DNA from: Novosphingobium pentaromativorans US6-1
Lineage (GTDB): Bacteria; Pseudomonadota; Alphaproteobacteria; Sphingomonadales; Sphingomonadaceae
DNA: 64,000 nt
Reading direction: 5' to 3'
Assembly: GCF_000767465.1 (NCBI RefSeq)
Contig: NZ_CP009291.1
Coordinates: forward strand, 3,080,501-3,144,500
The notes beneath the pieces are model-generated. The model was not told the DNA's origin and searched no databases. It saw only the letters and a list, made by a program, of their open reading frames with translations. Numbering within the stretch: the first letter of the stretch is position 1; each line of letters begins with the position of its first letter. Positions 27,134 through 37,096 of the stretch are shown here, in pieces. A program made the translations under genes and the position numbers.

Positions 27134-28234
27134 TCAGTTGTAACCGCGGCCCATCTTGAAAGGCTGGCGCGGTTCGGTGAAGATCGAGCCCGCCGTCATC
27201 CGCGTGCCGCGCAGGACGAGCACGACCGTATCGCCCGCCTCGATGCGCGTGTCCTCGGCAGGGTGGACGTAGCTCTGGCCATTGGGCCGGTCGATCTGGA
27301 CGAGGAAGAACGCGCCGCAGGCCCGTCGCTCGGCTTCCCCGACCGTTGCCCCTGCCAGCGCCGACTTTTCCGGAACCGTCACCGCCTCGATCTCCAGCCC
27401 GAATTCGTGCAGGCCGCGCTTGAGATCGCGCACTTGCGGGGCTTCGCCCAGGAAACGCGACGTCGTGGGATAGACGATCATCTCGGCGATCCGTTCGGCC
27501 CCGATATGGGTGGGCAGCACCACCTTGTCGGCCCCGGCGTGGATCAGCTTGCCTTCGGTCGTGGGATATTCGCCGCGGGCGATGATTTCCATCCGCGGGT
27601 TGAGGTTGCGGGCCGAGAGAGTGATGAAAACATTGAGGGCATCGTCGGGCAAGACTGTCGCCAGGACCCGGGCGCGTTCGATCCCCGCTGACTTGAGCGA
27701 GGCTTCATCGGTGGCATCGGCCCTGAGCGTCAGGTGTCCTGCCGCTTCGGCCTCGGCTATCTTGGCCGGGTTGCGGTCGACGATGATGAAAGGGGTTCGT
27801 GCGCGTTGCAGCTCTATGGCAAGCTGCTTGCCGATGCGGCCGTAGCCGCAGACGATGGCGTGGTTGGTGAGGCGGTCGATCTGGCTTTGCATGCGGTCGA
27901 TCCCGAGAATGTTGCGTATCTGGTAATGCGCGAAGACCTGGACGAGGGCGCCGGTCAGCACGATCATGCCGGTGCAGCCCAGCACGATCGTCGCGATGTC
28001 GAGCGTGCGCAGCCAGGCGGTGTCGATCGGGTGGACTTCGCCGTAACCCACCGAGAAGATCGTGAGGATGACCATGTAGGCGGCGTCGGCGAAACTCCAG
28101 CCGGATGCGACGAAGCCTGCGGTGGCGAGCACGAAGACGGCGAGGACGAAGATCGCCGCGCGCACGAGGTTCTGCAGCGGCGAACCGAGCACGCGGCGGG
28201 CGGCCACGTCTATGCTGTCATACTCGCCTGCCAT
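27134..28234 (-). CDS. potassium channel protein with TrkA-N/RCK domain
   Basis: A 366-residue two-span channel. The pore has the selectivity filter TIFSVGYGEVHP between two membrane helices (about 26-45 and 78-100). The RCK domain follows: HAIVCGYGRIGKQLAIEL is the NAD-binding Rossmann motif, with a TrkA-C-like region after it (ALAGATVGEAERRACGAFFL). The filter has SVGYG rather than TVGYG, as in several bacterial channels, so K+ selectivity is plausible. The ATG at 28234 precedes a natural N-terminus; the frame extends to 28264. It is followed upstream by a DUF985 cupin gene on the same strand. Confidence 0.85.
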   Translation of the reverse strand: MAGEYDSIDVAARRVLGSPLQNLVRAAIFVLAVFVLATAGFVASGWSFADAAYMVILTIFSVGYGEVHPIDTAWLRTLDIATIVLGCTGMIVLTGALVQVFAHYQIRNILGIDRMQSQIDRLTNHAIVCGYGRIGKQLAIELQRARTPFIIVDRNPAKIAEAEAAGHLTLRADATDEASLKSAGIERARVLATVLPDDALNVFITLSARNLNPRMEIIARGEYPTTEGKLIHAGADKVVLPTHIGAERIAEMIVYPTTSRFLGEAPQVRDLKRGLHEFGLEIEAVTVPEKSALAGATVGEAERRACGAFFLVQIDRPNGQSYVHPAEDTRIEAGDTVVLVLRGTRMTAGSIFTEPRQPFKMGRGYN

Positions 28235-28301
28235 GCGGCCGGACCCCCGAAATTCCCCGGTCACGAGACTGCGCGAGCGGGCCGGACTTGTCCAGCGTCC
28301 G

Positions 28302-28742
28302 TCAGCTGCGTGGCGACCAGTCGGGCGGGGCCAGTTCGAAGCCCGAGAATTCGAATCCGGGCGCGACCACGCAGCTTACCAGCGTCCAGCCGCCGATCGG
28401 TGCCGCCGCCTGCCAGTGGCCCGGCGGCACGAGGACCTGAGGCGCCTCGCCCGACAGGACATTGCCGCCCAGCACGGCCCGGCTGACAGGGCCGGCTTCA
28501 TCGGGCGCCATCTCCAGCGTGAGCGGATGTCCGGCATGCCACAGCCACAGTTCGGCGGCATCGACGCGGTGCCAGTGGGAGCGCTGGCCTGCCTCGAGCA
28601 GGAAATGGATGGCCGTGGCACCAGCGCGCGTTCCGGACGGGGCGTCGGCGCGCCAGGTCTCGCGGTACCAGCCGCCCTCCGGGTGCGGTTCAAGGCCGAG
28701 GCGCGCGACGATCTGCCCAGCGGTCGTATCGGCGTCGCTCAT
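28302..28742 (-). CDS. DUF985 cupin-domain protein
   Basis: A 146-residue cupin (cupin_5). The family pattern is complete: LGLEPHPEGGWYRETWRAD at the N-terminus, AIHFLLEAGQRSHWHRVDAAELWLW with the metal-type His pair, and the C-terminal GWTLVSCVVAPGFEFSGFEL. A sugar-related binding role has been proposed for members, but no reaction is established. It lies 19 bases upstream of the GMC gene's stop, same strand, so probably in one transcript with it. Confidence 0.85.
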   Translation of the reverse strand: MSDADTTAGQIVARLGLEPHPEGGWYRETWRADAPSGTRAGATAIHFLLEAGQRSHWHRVDAAELWLWHAGHPLTLEMAPDEAGPVSRAVLGGNVLSGEAPQVLVPPGHWQAAAPIGGWTLVSCVVAPGFEFSGFELAPPDWSPRS

Positions 28743-28761
28743 CTGTCGTGCTTCCCCTTCT

Positions 28762-30348
28762 TCAGCCCCGCGCGGCGGCGAGGATCATGGCGGCGCCCTT
28801 TTCGGCGATCATCATCGTGGGCGCATTGGTGTTGCCCGAAGTGATCGTGGGCATGACCGATGCATCGATCACCCGCAGGCGATCAAGTCCGATCACGCGC
28901 AGTTCGGCATCGACGACCGAGCCCATCGCCGCGGTGCCGACCGGGTGGAAGATGGTCGTGCCGATGTCGCCTGCCGCGCGCAGCAGGTCTTCCTCGCTCT
29001 GGTAGGCGGCGCCGGGGCGCACTTCCTCGGGGTTGTAGCGGGCGAGGGCGGGCTGCGCGACGATGCCGCGGGTCACGCGGATGGCCTGGGCTGCGACGCG
29101 GCGGTCTTCTTCGGCTGACAGGTAGTTGGGGCGGATACCCGGCGCCTCGGCCGGATCGGCGCTGGCGATGCGCGAAGTGCCGCGGCTCTCTGGCCGCAAG
29201 TTGCATACGCTGGCGGTGAAGGCGGGGAAGGGGTCCAGCGCGCCGCCGAAGGCTTCGAGGCTGAGCGGCTGGACGTGATATTCCAGGTTGGCCGTGGCGT
29301 AGCGCGTGTCGCTCTTCGTGAAGGCGCCCAGCTGACTGGGGGCCATTGCCATCGGGCCGGTGCGGCGCAGGGCATATTCCAGCCCGATCAGTGCCTTGCC
29401 GAACAGATTGGCGGCGCGCTGGTTGAGCGTGGCCACGCCCGAGACTTTCCAGGCGCAGCGCAATTGCAAGTGGTCCTGCAGGTTGCCGCCGACTTCCGGG
29501 CGGTCGACCAGCGGGGCGACGCCCAGCGAAGACAGGTGGGCCGCATCGCCGATGCCACTGCGTTCGAGGATTGCGGGTGAACCGATCGCGCCTGCCGCCA
29601 GCACGACTTCGCCGCGCGCCCCGGCCGTGCGCTGCTCGCCGCCGACGCAATAGGCGATACCGACCGCGCGCCCGTCCTCGACGATCACCTTGTCGACGAG
29701 GGCGCCGGTCTCGATCTTGAGGTTCGCGCGTGAGCGCACCGGGCGCAGGAAGGCATCGGCAGCGCTCCAGCGCCAGCCCTTGCGCTGGGTAACCTGGAAG
29801 AAGCCCGTGCCTTCATTGTCGCCGCGATTGAAATCGTCCACGGCGGCGATCCCGTATTCGCTGCAGGCCTGCTGGAACGCCTCGAGGATCTCCCAGCGCA
29901 GGCGTTGCTTCTCCACGCGGAGTTCCCCGCCGCTGCCGTGGTATGCGCTGGGCCCTTCGAAGTGGTCTTCGGCCTGCTTGAAGTAGGGCAGCACCTCGTC
30001 CCAGCCCCAGCCGCAGTTGCCGGCCTGCCGCCAGCCGTCATAGTCTGCGGCCTGTCCGCGCATGTAGATCATGCCGTTGATCGAGGAGCAGCCGCCCAGG
30101 ACGCGCCCGCGCGGGTACTTCAGCGTGCGTCCGTTGAGGCCCGCCTCGGCTTGCGTCGACATGCACCAGTCGGTTCGCGGATTGCCGATGCAATAGAGGT
30201 ACCCCACCGGGACGCGGATCCAGATGTAGTCGTCCTTGCCGCCTGCTTCGAGCAGGAGAACGCGGTTGCCCGGGTTCGTACTCAGGCGATTGGCAAGCAC
30301 GCAACCGGCGCTGCCGCCACCGACGATGATGTAGTCGAACTCTCCCAT
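28762..30348 (-). CDS. GMC-family flavoprotein oxidoreductase (choline/alcohol dehydrogenase type)
   Basis: A 528-residue FAD enzyme. FDYIIVGGGSAGCVLANRL is the N-terminal ADP-binding loop. The GMC signatures are present: PRGRVLGGCSSINGMIYMRG, and GAIGSPAILERSGIG in the middle. The C-terminal HPVGTAAMGSVVDAELRV carries the catalytic His, with the ASVMPTITSGNTNAP tail. Substrates are alcohols or choline-like compounds; this one is unknown. The start at 30348 (MGEFDY) is preferred; an upstream in-frame ATG at 30372 is possible. It leads the channel-cupin-GMC group. Confidence 0.9.
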   Translation of the reverse strand: MGEFDYIIVGGGSAGCVLANRLSTNPGNRVLLLEAGGKDDYIWIRVPVGYLYCIGNPRTDWCMSTQAEAGLNGRTLKYPRGRVLGGCSSINGMIYMRGQAADYDGWRQAGNCGWGWDEVLPYFKQAEDHFEGPSAYHGSGGELRVEKQRLRWEILEAFQQACSEYGIAAVDDFNRGDNEGTGFFQVTQRKGWRWSAADAFLRPVRSRANLKIETGALVDKVIVEDGRAVGIAYCVGGEQRTAGARGEVVLAAGAIGSPAILERSGIGDAAHLSSLGVAPLVDRPEVGGNLQDHLQLRCAWKVSGVATLNQRAANLFGKALIGLEYALRRTGPMAMAPSQLGAFTKSDTRYATANLEYHVQPLSLEAFGGALDPFPAFTASVCNLRPESRGTSRIASADPAEAPGIRPNYLSAEEDRRVAAQAIRVTRGIVAQPALARYNPEEVRPGAAYQSEEDLLRAAGDIGTTIFHPVGTAAMGSVVDAELRVIGLDRLRVIDASVMPTITSGNTNAPTMMIAEKGAAMILAAARG

Positions 30349-30815
30349 GGCCTTGCAGTTAAGCCGCTCCATCCCTGCAATCTACTGACAAAGTGCGTAG
30401 TTGGCGCCGGTCCGGCCGATCTTGGCCGTTCCGGTATTGTCGGATTTCTTTACGGTGACGGAAAGCTAACAGTATGCAGGTGATGTTAAGCGCGAACCTT
30501 GCGTATTCCAGCTGCTTCCGTTCCTGTTAACACTTCTGCAAGGGATTGTACCTAATCCTTCGGCGTGCAGGGGGATGGCGGCCATGTCGCCATTTTTGAC
30601 AGAAGCCGCTGGCGCTCGGGGACGAAGCTTTGTCGGGGGGTAAAGCTTAGGTCCGGGGGGATCGCGATCGCTGAGATCGCGTTCGGCATCCGCCTCCGCC
30701 GGCGGCTTCTTCCCCTGTTGGCTTCAATCTGACTGACTCCAATATTTGCCGGGGCTTGTGCTTTGCGGCGCGATCGCGTCTGTTCGCGGCATTCGTCGGT
30801 CGAATGAGGGAAGCC
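30349..30815. other. intergenic region between divergent genes
   Basis: About 470 bases between the GMC gene and the dipeptidase gene. It contains a small hairpin followed by T residues at 30575-30597 (ATGGCG with CGCCAT) and a palindrome GATCGCGATC at 30659-30668. It presumably carries two promoters. No gene is seen. Confidence 0.4.
30575..30597 (+). terminator. weak intrinsic terminator-like hairpin
   Basis: Six-base stem with a 7-base loop, followed by five T residues. There is no plus-strand gene upstream, so it could end a short untranslated RNA or be incidental. Confidence 0.35.
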
Positions 30816-32084
30816 ATGCGATACAAAGCCTTGCGCACAAGCCTGCTCCTTGCCCTGGCCGCGTCCCCCGCTGTTGCCATCGCCGCGCCCGATCCGCAGC
30901 AGGTCGCCTTGTCGTCCCTGCGCGAAGCCCCCGTGTGGGACGGACACAACGATGTGCCCGAGCAGCTGCGCGAAAGGCGCAAGGACATCCTTGCAGGCTT
31001 CGACTTTACCGACACGAGCGGAACCGCCGATCCGGGGCACGATCTGCAGGCGATGCAGACGGACATTGCCCGCCTGCGCAAGGGGCATGTGGGCGCACAG
31101 TTCTGGTCGGTCTATGTTTCGGCCAAGCTGGACGACCAGCATGCGGTGCAGGCGACGCTGGAGCAGATCGACGTCGCAAAGCGCCTGATCGCCGCCTATC
31201 CCAAGGACCTGATGTTCGCGACAAGCAGCGCCGATGTGGCGCGGGCCATGAAGGCGGGCAAGGTGGCTTCGCTGCTGGGGATGGAGGGCGGCCATTCGAT
31301 CGGCGGATCGCTGGGCGTACTGCGGCAGATGTATGCGCTCGGCGCGCGCTACATGACGCTCACGCATTTCAGGAACACCGCCTGGGCCGACAGCGCCACC
31401 GACACGCCCGAGCATGGCGGGCTCACCGAGTTCGGCCGCGATGTCGTGCGCGAGATGCAGCGCATGGGAATGCTCGTGGATCTCAGCCATGTAAGCGCGG
31501 CGACCATGCGCGATGCGCTGGAAGTGGCGCGCGCGCCGGTGATGTTCAGCCATTCCAACGCGCGGGCGATCAACGGCCATACGCGCAATGTCCCCGACGA
31601 CGTTCTTGAACTGCTGGCGAAGAACGGCGGGATCGTCATGGTCAATGTTTTTCCGACTTACGTGGTAGAGCCGACCCGGCAGTGGCTGGCGGCGCAGGCC
31701 GGGGAAAAGGCGCGGCAGGCATCCCTGCATCCGGGCGATCCCGAGGGCGCGGAGGCGGCCCTGAAGGCCTGGGAAAAGGCCAACCCGATGCCGCGCGGCT
31801 CGACAAGCGACGTTGCCGACCACATCGAACATATCGTCAGGGTCGCCGGGATCGACCATGTCGGGCTGGGCGGCGATTTCGACGGCGTCGATGTCACGGT
31901 CGCGGGGATGGAAGACGTGTCGACTTATCCCGCGCTGTTCACCGAACTGGCGCGCCGGGGCATGTCGAAGGCGGATCTGGAGAAAATTGCCAGCGACAAC
32001 ATGATGCGGGTGATGAAAGCGGCCGAAGCCTACGCGTCAGTCCACCGCGGCGATCCGGCCATCGAATCGCCGACGACGTTCTGA
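30816..32084 (+). CDS. membrane dipeptidase, peptidase M19 (renal dipeptidase-like)
   Basis: A 422-residue binuclear-zinc dipeptidase with a signal peptide (SLLLALAASPAVAIAAPD). The metal ligands are visible: WDGHND near residue 43, EGGHSI near residue 155, DLSHVS near residue 225 and FSHSNARA near residue 247; the M19 GLGGDFDGV block lies near residue 350. It hydrolyses dipeptides, and some relatives act on D-amino acid peptides. It is exported to the periplasm. The ATG at 30816 follows an AGGGA at good spacing; upstream in-frame ATGs at 30756 and 30804 are less likely. Confidence 0.92.
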   Translation: MRYKALRTSLLLALAASPAVAIAAPDPQQVALSSLREAPVWDGHNDVPEQLRERRKDILAGFDFTDTSGTADPGHDLQAMQTDIARLRKGHVGAQFWSVYVSAKLDDQHAVQATLEQIDVAKRLIAAYPKDLMFATSSADVARAMKAGKVASLLGMEGGHSIGGSLGVLRQMYALGARYMTLTHFRNTAWADSATDTPEHGGLTEFGRDVVREMQRMGMLVDLSHVSAATMRDALEVARAPVMFSHSNARAINGHTRNVPDDVLELLAKNGGIVMVNVFPTYVVEPTRQWLAAQAGEKARQASLHPGDPEGAEAALKAWEKANPMPRGSTSDVADHIEHIVRVAGIDHVGLGGDFDGVDVTVAGMEDVSTYPALFTELARRGMSKADLEKIASDNMMRVMKAAEAYASVHRGDPAIESPTTF

Positions 32085-32137
32085 TTGTGCCTGCAATCCG
32101 GCGGCCGAAGTCTCGTCCGCCGGACACGAGCCGGGTC

Positions 32138-32341
32138 TTATCCGCCCAGCGCGTGCTGTTCGGCCGTGACCGGCCAGCCCTGTGCAGGGCGTTCGGATAC
32201 GGCGCGGGTGATCCAGATCGCCGACATGGCCAGGATCGCCAGGGCCAGACTGCCGATCAGGACGTAGCGCACGATATGGGGCGTGGAACCGCCCCGCGCT
32301 TCCTCGGTGTCCAGATGAACTTCTTCGCCAATGCGTTGCAT
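32138..32341 (-). CDS. small membrane protein, paralogue of 32982-33197
   Basis: A 67-residue protein with an acidic cytoplasmic head (GEEVHLDTEEAR), one membrane span (YVLIGSLALAILAMSAIWI) and a short tail. Its sequence closely follows the neighbour at 32982-33197: GEE-HxDxxEARxGxTPxIVRYVL and SLALAI-A-SAIWIT are shared. The start is the ATG at 32339-32341. The function is unknown. The pairing around a DUF1810 gene suggests an old duplication. Confidence 0.65.
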   Translation of the reverse strand: MQRIGEEVHLDTEEARGGSTPHIVRYVLIGSLALAILAMSAIWITRAVSERPAQGWPVTAEQHALGG

Positions 32342-32469
32342 AGTCGCTCTCTCCCGCAGGCCCGGCGACTGTCTGGCGCCGCTTTCGAAAATCGGGCCTA
32401 CCCAAGGAATGTAAGCCCGCTGACCGGTTCCCGCAAGGCGCGAATCGGGTGGCCTCAGAGGCGGGGCGC

Positions 32470-32889
32470 CTAGCGCAGGTTGAGCAGTTCCAGCGTGCGT
32501 TCGTCGCGGCGCCCCTGGCAGAAGGCGTCGAGAGCATGGGCGAAGCATTCGCCGCCGCCGGCCGCTTCGAACAGGGTCATGCAACTGCAGAACTTCATCG
32601 CGTCGACTTCGCCGAGGATCGACCTGGCGCTGCGTTTCCCGGCCCAGATCAGCATCGCTTCGGTGCAGGCGGTGAGCCGCGGGGCGAGTACCTCGTGCGC
32701 CAGATATTCCCGGGCTTCGGTAAGGCCGGATATGGCGTAAAGGCGGGCGGTCTGACTGGTGCCAAGGCCGTCGATCTGGGGGAAGATGAACCACATCCAG
32801 TGGCTCATCTTGGCGCCGTCCTGCAGTTCGCTGAGCGCTTGGGCATAGAACGCCCGCTGAGCATCTACGAAGCGTTCAAGGTCGGCCAC
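32470..32889 (-). CDS. DUF1810 family protein
   Basis: A 139-residue soluble protein with the DUF1810 signature: ERFVDAQRAFYAQALSEL at the N-terminus, KMSHWMWFIFPQIDGLG near residue 30, and YAISGLTEAREYL and EVLAPRL following. The C-terminal CSCMTLFEAA part has three cysteines. The start is GTG at 32889, with GGGGAG six bases before it; an upstream ATG at 32946 would add an unrelated leader. The family has no settled function. It lies between two paralogous small membrane proteins. Confidence 0.8.
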   Translation of the reverse strand: MADLERFVDAQRAFYAQALSELQDGAKMSHWMWFIFPQIDGLGTSQTARLYAISGLTEAREYLAHEVLAPRLTACTEAMLIWAGKRSARSILGEVDAMKFCSCMTLFEAAGGGECFAHALDAFCQGRRDERTLELLNLR

Positions 32890-32981
32890 GCGAATCTCCC
32901 CATCATGGCCCCGCCTCCTGCAGAGGGTGCGTGAGCCGGGAAGCATGATAGTGATTCGCAGCCGAGCTGTCGCGGGCGATG

Positions 32982-33197
32982 TCAGCTCACGCTGTCGCCC
33001 CGCACGGAAGCTGCTGCAGTCGCGCTGTTGCTGCCTTCGGGATTGTCGTCGGTCAGCGCGCCGGTGATCCAGATCGCCGAGAGCGCGACGATCGCCAGCG
33101 CCAGGCTGATGACAAGGACGTAGCGCACGATACTCGGCGTGTTGCCGGCGCGGGCTTCGTCCTTGTCGATATGTATTTCTTCGCCACGGGTTTCCAT
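32982..33197 (-). CDS. small membrane protein, paralogue of 32138-32341
   Basis: A 71-residue protein: an acidic head (METRGEEIHIDKDEAR), one membrane span (VRYVLVISLALAIVALSAIW) and a polar tail rich in Asn, Ser and Ala. It matches the 67-residue protein at 32138-32341 along the first 50 residues and differs in the tail. The start ATG at 33197 follows AAAGGAGAC. A single-span protein of this kind could be an assembly or stress factor; no evidence is available. Confidence 0.65.
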   Translation of the reverse strand: METRGEEIHIDKDEARAGNTPSIVRYVLVISLALAIVALSAIWITGALTDDNPEGSNSATAAASVRGDSVS

Positions 33198-33303
33198 GGT
33201 GCGTCTCCTTTATCGGGTCGGGACCTTTTTCGTGGCCCTTTCCCTAGGCAACGCACCATGGCGAACACCGTTCCGGCGCGATTGCCCGCGCCGAAAAAGT
33301 GGA

Positions 33304-34140
<837 letters not shown>

Positions 34141-34230
34141 CTTGGTATTCTCCGGCAAGGGTACGTTCGTGGCGCGCCTAGAGCGTGGGCGCGCGCAGGA
34201 CAAGTCGATTGAGGGTTCCGGCCCGAACGC

Positions 34231-34899
34231 TCAGGGCGTCATCAGTTCGCGAACGAAGCCGATCAGGCCGGTCTGGCGGGCGCGGCGCATCCGTTCGGCG
34301 GCCAGGATCTCGCGCACCTTGTCGAAGCAGGCGTCGATATCGTCGTTGACGACGACGTAGTCGTAGCCGTCCCAGTGGCTGATCTCGGAACGGGCGCGTT
34401 CCATGCGCGCGGCGATCACGTCCTCGCTGTCGGTGCCGCGCCCGGTCAGGCGGCGGCGCAGTTCGTCGATGCTGGGCGGCAGCAGGAATACGCGCACGAC
34501 GTCGCGCTCCAGCTTCTGGTAAAGCTGCTGCGTGCCCTGCCAATCGATGTCGAACAGGTAGTCCTGCCCTTCCTTGAGGCCCGCCTTCACTTGCGCCTTG
34601 GGGGTGCCGTAGCTGTTGCCGAACACCGTGGCCCATTCGAGGAATTCCTCGTCGGCGACCATGCGGTCGAACTCTGCCTGACTGACGAAATGGTAGTCCT
34701 TGCCATCGACTTCGCCCGGGCGCGGCGGGCGGGTGGTGCAGGAAACCGACATGCAGATGTGCTCGTCACGTTCGAGCAGCATGCGCGAAATCGTCGTCTT
34801 GCCGGCGCCCGAGGGCGAGGACATGATGAACATGAGGCCGCGCCGGGCCAGCGAGCCGCCGGCGGCTGCGTCTTGGATGGGGTGGGATGCGCTGTCCAT
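34231..34899 (-). CDS. gmk: guanylate kinase
   Basis: This enzyme phosphorylates GMP to GDP with ATP. The 222-residue P-loop protein has the Walker A motif SSPSGAGKTTISRML near residue 27, the GMP-binding SCTTRPPRPGEVDGKDY near residue 53 and the WQGTQQL block. The N-terminal extension (MDSASHPIQDAAAGGS) is longer than in E. coli but common in alphaproteobacteria. It lies between dapD and a small hypothetical gene on the minus strand. It is essential for nucleotide supply and does not depend on its neighbours. Confidence 0.95.
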   Translation of the reverse strand: MDSASHPIQDAAAGGSLARRGLMFIMSSPSGAGKTTISRMLLERDEHICMSVSCTTRPPRPGEVDGKDYHFVSQAEFDRMVADEEFLEWATVFGNSYGTPKAQVKAGLKEGQDYLFDIDWQGTQQLYQKLERDVVRVFLLPPSIDELRRRLTGRGTDSEDVIAARMERARSEISHWDGYDYVVVNDDIDACFDKVREILAAERMRRARQTGLIGFVRELMTP

Positions 34900-34987
34900 G
34901 CCCCCCGATGGCGGGCGGGACGCTGCAAATCAAGAGGGCTGCGCAATCGCCGCGCGGTTGCTCACGCCGGTAGCGACTTAGGCGCTG

Positions 34988-35488
34988 TCAGGACTCTTCG
35001 CCGTCCTCGGCCATGTCGGCGAGCTTTTCCTCGCCTGCGGCCTGCGCAGTGCGCGCCTTGCTGCGGTCGTAAAGCGTCTTGGCGATCAGCCCGCCGCCCA
35101 CGACGATGGCGCCGGGGATCGAGGTCATGGCAACCCTTGCGAGGGTGCGGTGAAGCATCGTCTCGCCCATCGTGCGGCCCTTGAGGATCGCACTGGCCTT
35201 GCTGGGGGCGAACTTCTTGCCGAGCAAAGCCTTTTCCACTGCGCGGCGCGCAAGGAAGGAGCCGCCGCGAAGGGCGATGTCGGCAATCGCCAGGTTGGTG
35301 TGGTCGTTGGGGCTGGGGCCGACGAGTTCGCGCGGGGAGGGCCGCGGCTTGCGCTTGCTCTTCCTGCTGGATTTGCCCGGTGCCACGGTTTCGGAGGTAG
35401 AGTCGGTCTGAACCATTGCCGGGGTTTCGGCAGCGGTCGCGGCTTCAACAGCCGCGTCGCATTCGTCCTGCCCTGTCTTCGTGGCCAT
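34988..35488 (-). CDS. hypothetical protein, Lys/Arg-rich N-terminus and one hydrophobic segment
   Basis: A 166-residue protein I do not assign to a family. Residues 39-55 are strongly basic (SSRKSKRKPRPSPREL), possibly nucleic-acid- or membrane-surface-binding. A hydrophobic segment follows near residue 125 (IPGAIVVGGGLIAKTLY). The ATG at 35488 fits; a much longer frame to 36244 only shadows sspB. It shares the minus-strand cluster of gmk and the SspB-like gene. The role is unknown. Confidence 0.55.
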   Translation of the reverse strand: MATKTGQDECDAAVEAATAAETPAMVQTDSTSETVAPGKSSRKSKRKPRPSPRELVGPSPNDHTNLAIADIALRGGSFLARRAVEKALLGKKFAPSKASAILKGRTMGETMLHRTLARVAMTSIPGAIVVGGGLIAKTLYDRSKARTAQAAGEEKLADMAEDGEES

Positions 35489-35520
35489 CGAGACTGCCTT
35501 CCCGGGGCCGCTGGCCCCGC

Positions 35521-36024
35521 CTACTTCTTCTTGCCGAAATCGACCGAAACGACGTTCGATCCATCCTCGCTGGGAGTAATGCGCGAGGCGACATCGCGTT
35601 CCGAACCGTCGTTCCCGGCCATGCCGGGCATGTCCTCTTCCTCGTCGTCGGCCATGGCCTGGAACTGCAGGCCGAAATCGACCGCCGGGTCGACGAAGGC
35701 GGTGATCGCCGAGAAGGGGATGTCCAGTTTCGCGGGAAGCTGGTTGAAGCTCAGGCTCACCGTGAAACCGTCTTCGCGCACGCCCAGGTCCCAGAACTTG
35801 TTCTGGAGGACGATCGTCATCTCGTCGGGGAAACGGGCACGCAGATCGTCGGGAATGCTGACGCCGGGGGCCGTCGTCTTGAACGTGATGTAGAAATGAT
35901 GGCTGCCCGGCAGGATGCCGTTGGCGGCTTCCACTTGGCCAAGAACGCGTCCGACTACGGCGCGCAGGGCTTCCTGTACGATCTCGTCGTATGGGATCAT
36001 GCTGTCTGGTGGCGTATCGTTCAT
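35521..36024 (-). CDS. sspB: SspB-family ClpXP adaptor
   Basis: SspB tethers ssrA-tagged proteins to ClpXP. The 167-residue protein matches the alphaproteobacterial SspB layout: an SspB fold of about 120 residues (IVQEALRAVVGRVLGQVE, HHFYITFKTTAPGVSIP, MTIVLQNKFWDLGVREDGFTV and IPFSAITAFVDPAVDFGLQF), then an acidic flexible tail, and a C-terminal ClpX-binding peptide ending VVSVDFGKKK. The tail is longer and richer in Asp/Glu than in E. coli. It is on the minus strand next to hisB, divergent, with a 176-base gap. Confidence 0.85.
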   Translation of the reverse strand: MNDTPPDSMIPYDEIVQEALRAVVGRVLGQVEAANGILPGSHHFYITFKTTAPGVSIPDDLRARFPDEMTIVLQNKFWDLGVREDGFTVSLSFNQLPAKLDIPFSAITAFVDPAVDFGLQFQAMADDEEEDMPGMAGNDGSERDVASRITPSEDGSNVVSVDFGKKK

Positions 36025-36200
36025 CGCGCCCTACGTGCGCATCGTTCATGTTGCGGTCAAGCTTGTTGACATGCCTTTTTAACTGTTCCGCGCACTTATT
36101 CCAAGGTAAACCGTCCGTGATACAGGGAAATGCCGCGTACTCGCCCCTGAGCGTTCGCGCGTGATTGATTCCCGCAGATACAGGTCTATAGGCGCACGGC

Positions 36201-36803
36201 ATGCGCACAGCTTCGATCAATCGCAAGACCCATGAGACCGACATCGCCGTCGAAGTGAACCTCGACGGTACGGGCTCCTATGACGTTTCAACCGGGATTG
36301 GCTTCCTCGATCACATGATCGAGCAGTTCTCGCGCCATTCGCTGATCGATATCACCTGCAGGATCGCAGGCGATCTGCACGTCGATCAGCACCACACCAC
36401 CGAGGACAGCGCCATCGCGATCGGCCAGGCGATTGCCAAGGCGATGGGCGACAAGGCCGGGATCGGCCGCTACGGCGACGTTCACTCGCCGATGGACGAG
36501 GCACTGTGCCGCGTTTCGCTCGACATATCCGGGCGGCCCTATTTCGTGTGGAAGGCCGCCTTCACGCAGGAAAAGCTGGGTGAGTTCGATACCGAGCTGG
36601 TCGAACACTGGTTCCACTCGATCTCGCAGGCGGTGGGCATCACCCTGCACATGGAACTGCTCTACGGCACCAACAACCACCACATCTGCGAGGGGCTGTT
36701 CAAGGGCTTCGCCCGGGCCATGCGCACGGCGGTGGAACTCGACCCGCGCAAGGGCGGGGCGATTCCGTCGACCAAGGGGATCCTCGGACAGGACACGCTG
36801 TAA
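36201..36803 (+). CDS. hisB: imidazoleglycerol-phosphate dehydratase
   Basis: This enzyme carries out the dehydration step of histidine synthesis. The 200-residue protein has the Mn2+-binding motifs [16 protein letters not shown] near residue 35 and [16 protein letters not shown] near residue 57, and [14 protein letters not shown] and TNNHHICEG near the C-terminus. There is no fused histidinol-phosphatase domain, as in other alphaproteobacteria. The start at 36201 is the first ATG. The stop overlaps the next start as TAATG. It leads the his gene run. Confidence 0.96.
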   Translation: MRTASINRKTHETDIAVEVNLDGTGSYDVSTGIGFLDHMIEQFSRHSLIDITCRIAGDLHVDQHHTTEDSAIAIGQAIAKAMGDKAGIGRYGDVHSPMDEALCRVSLDISGRPYFVWKAAFTQEKLGEFDTELVEHWFHSISQAVGITLHMELLYGTNNHHICEGLFKGFARAMRTAVELDPRKGGAIPSTKGILGQDTL

Positions 36804-37096
36804 TGCCGAGCTTCATTCTCTCGCTGCGCTACATCGCCCCAATCGAAGCCGTGGATGCGCTGCTGGCCGAGCATGTCGACTGGCTCAAGGCGGGGCATGA
36901 GGCCGGCCACCTCATCGGCTGGGGCCGCAAGGTCCCGCGCGAGGGCGGCATCGTCTTTGCCAGGGGCGAGAGCCGCGAAGCCGTCGCCGCGCTCGCCGGG
37001 AACGATCCGTTCGTCAAGGGCGGGGTTGCCGAAGTCGACGTGATCGAATGGGCGCCCACGTTCCTGTCGACCGGGATCGAAGGGCTCGCCGAATGA
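36803..37096 (+). CDS. YciI-like protein inside the his gene run
   Basis: A 97-residue ferredoxin-like alpha/beta protein of the YciI/YCII family (FILSLRYIAPIEAVDALLAEHVDWLKAG at the start; NDPFVKGGVAEVDVIEWAP at the end, matching the family's conserved DPF). YciI relatives have no firmly known role. It overlaps hisB (TAATG) and hisH (ATGA) and so is translated with them; either the gene has a histidine-linked role or it is a passenger kept in place by coupling. Confidence 0.78.
   Translation: MPSFILSLRYIAPIEAVDALLAEHVDWLKAGHEAGHLIGWGRKVPREGGIVFARGESREAVAALAGNDPFVKGGVAEVDVIEWAPTFLSTGIEGLAE

Noticed and set aside
30552..31859. Minus-strand frame of 435 codons opposite the dipeptidase
   Set aside because: The M19 gene on the other strand has full motifs; this is its shadow.
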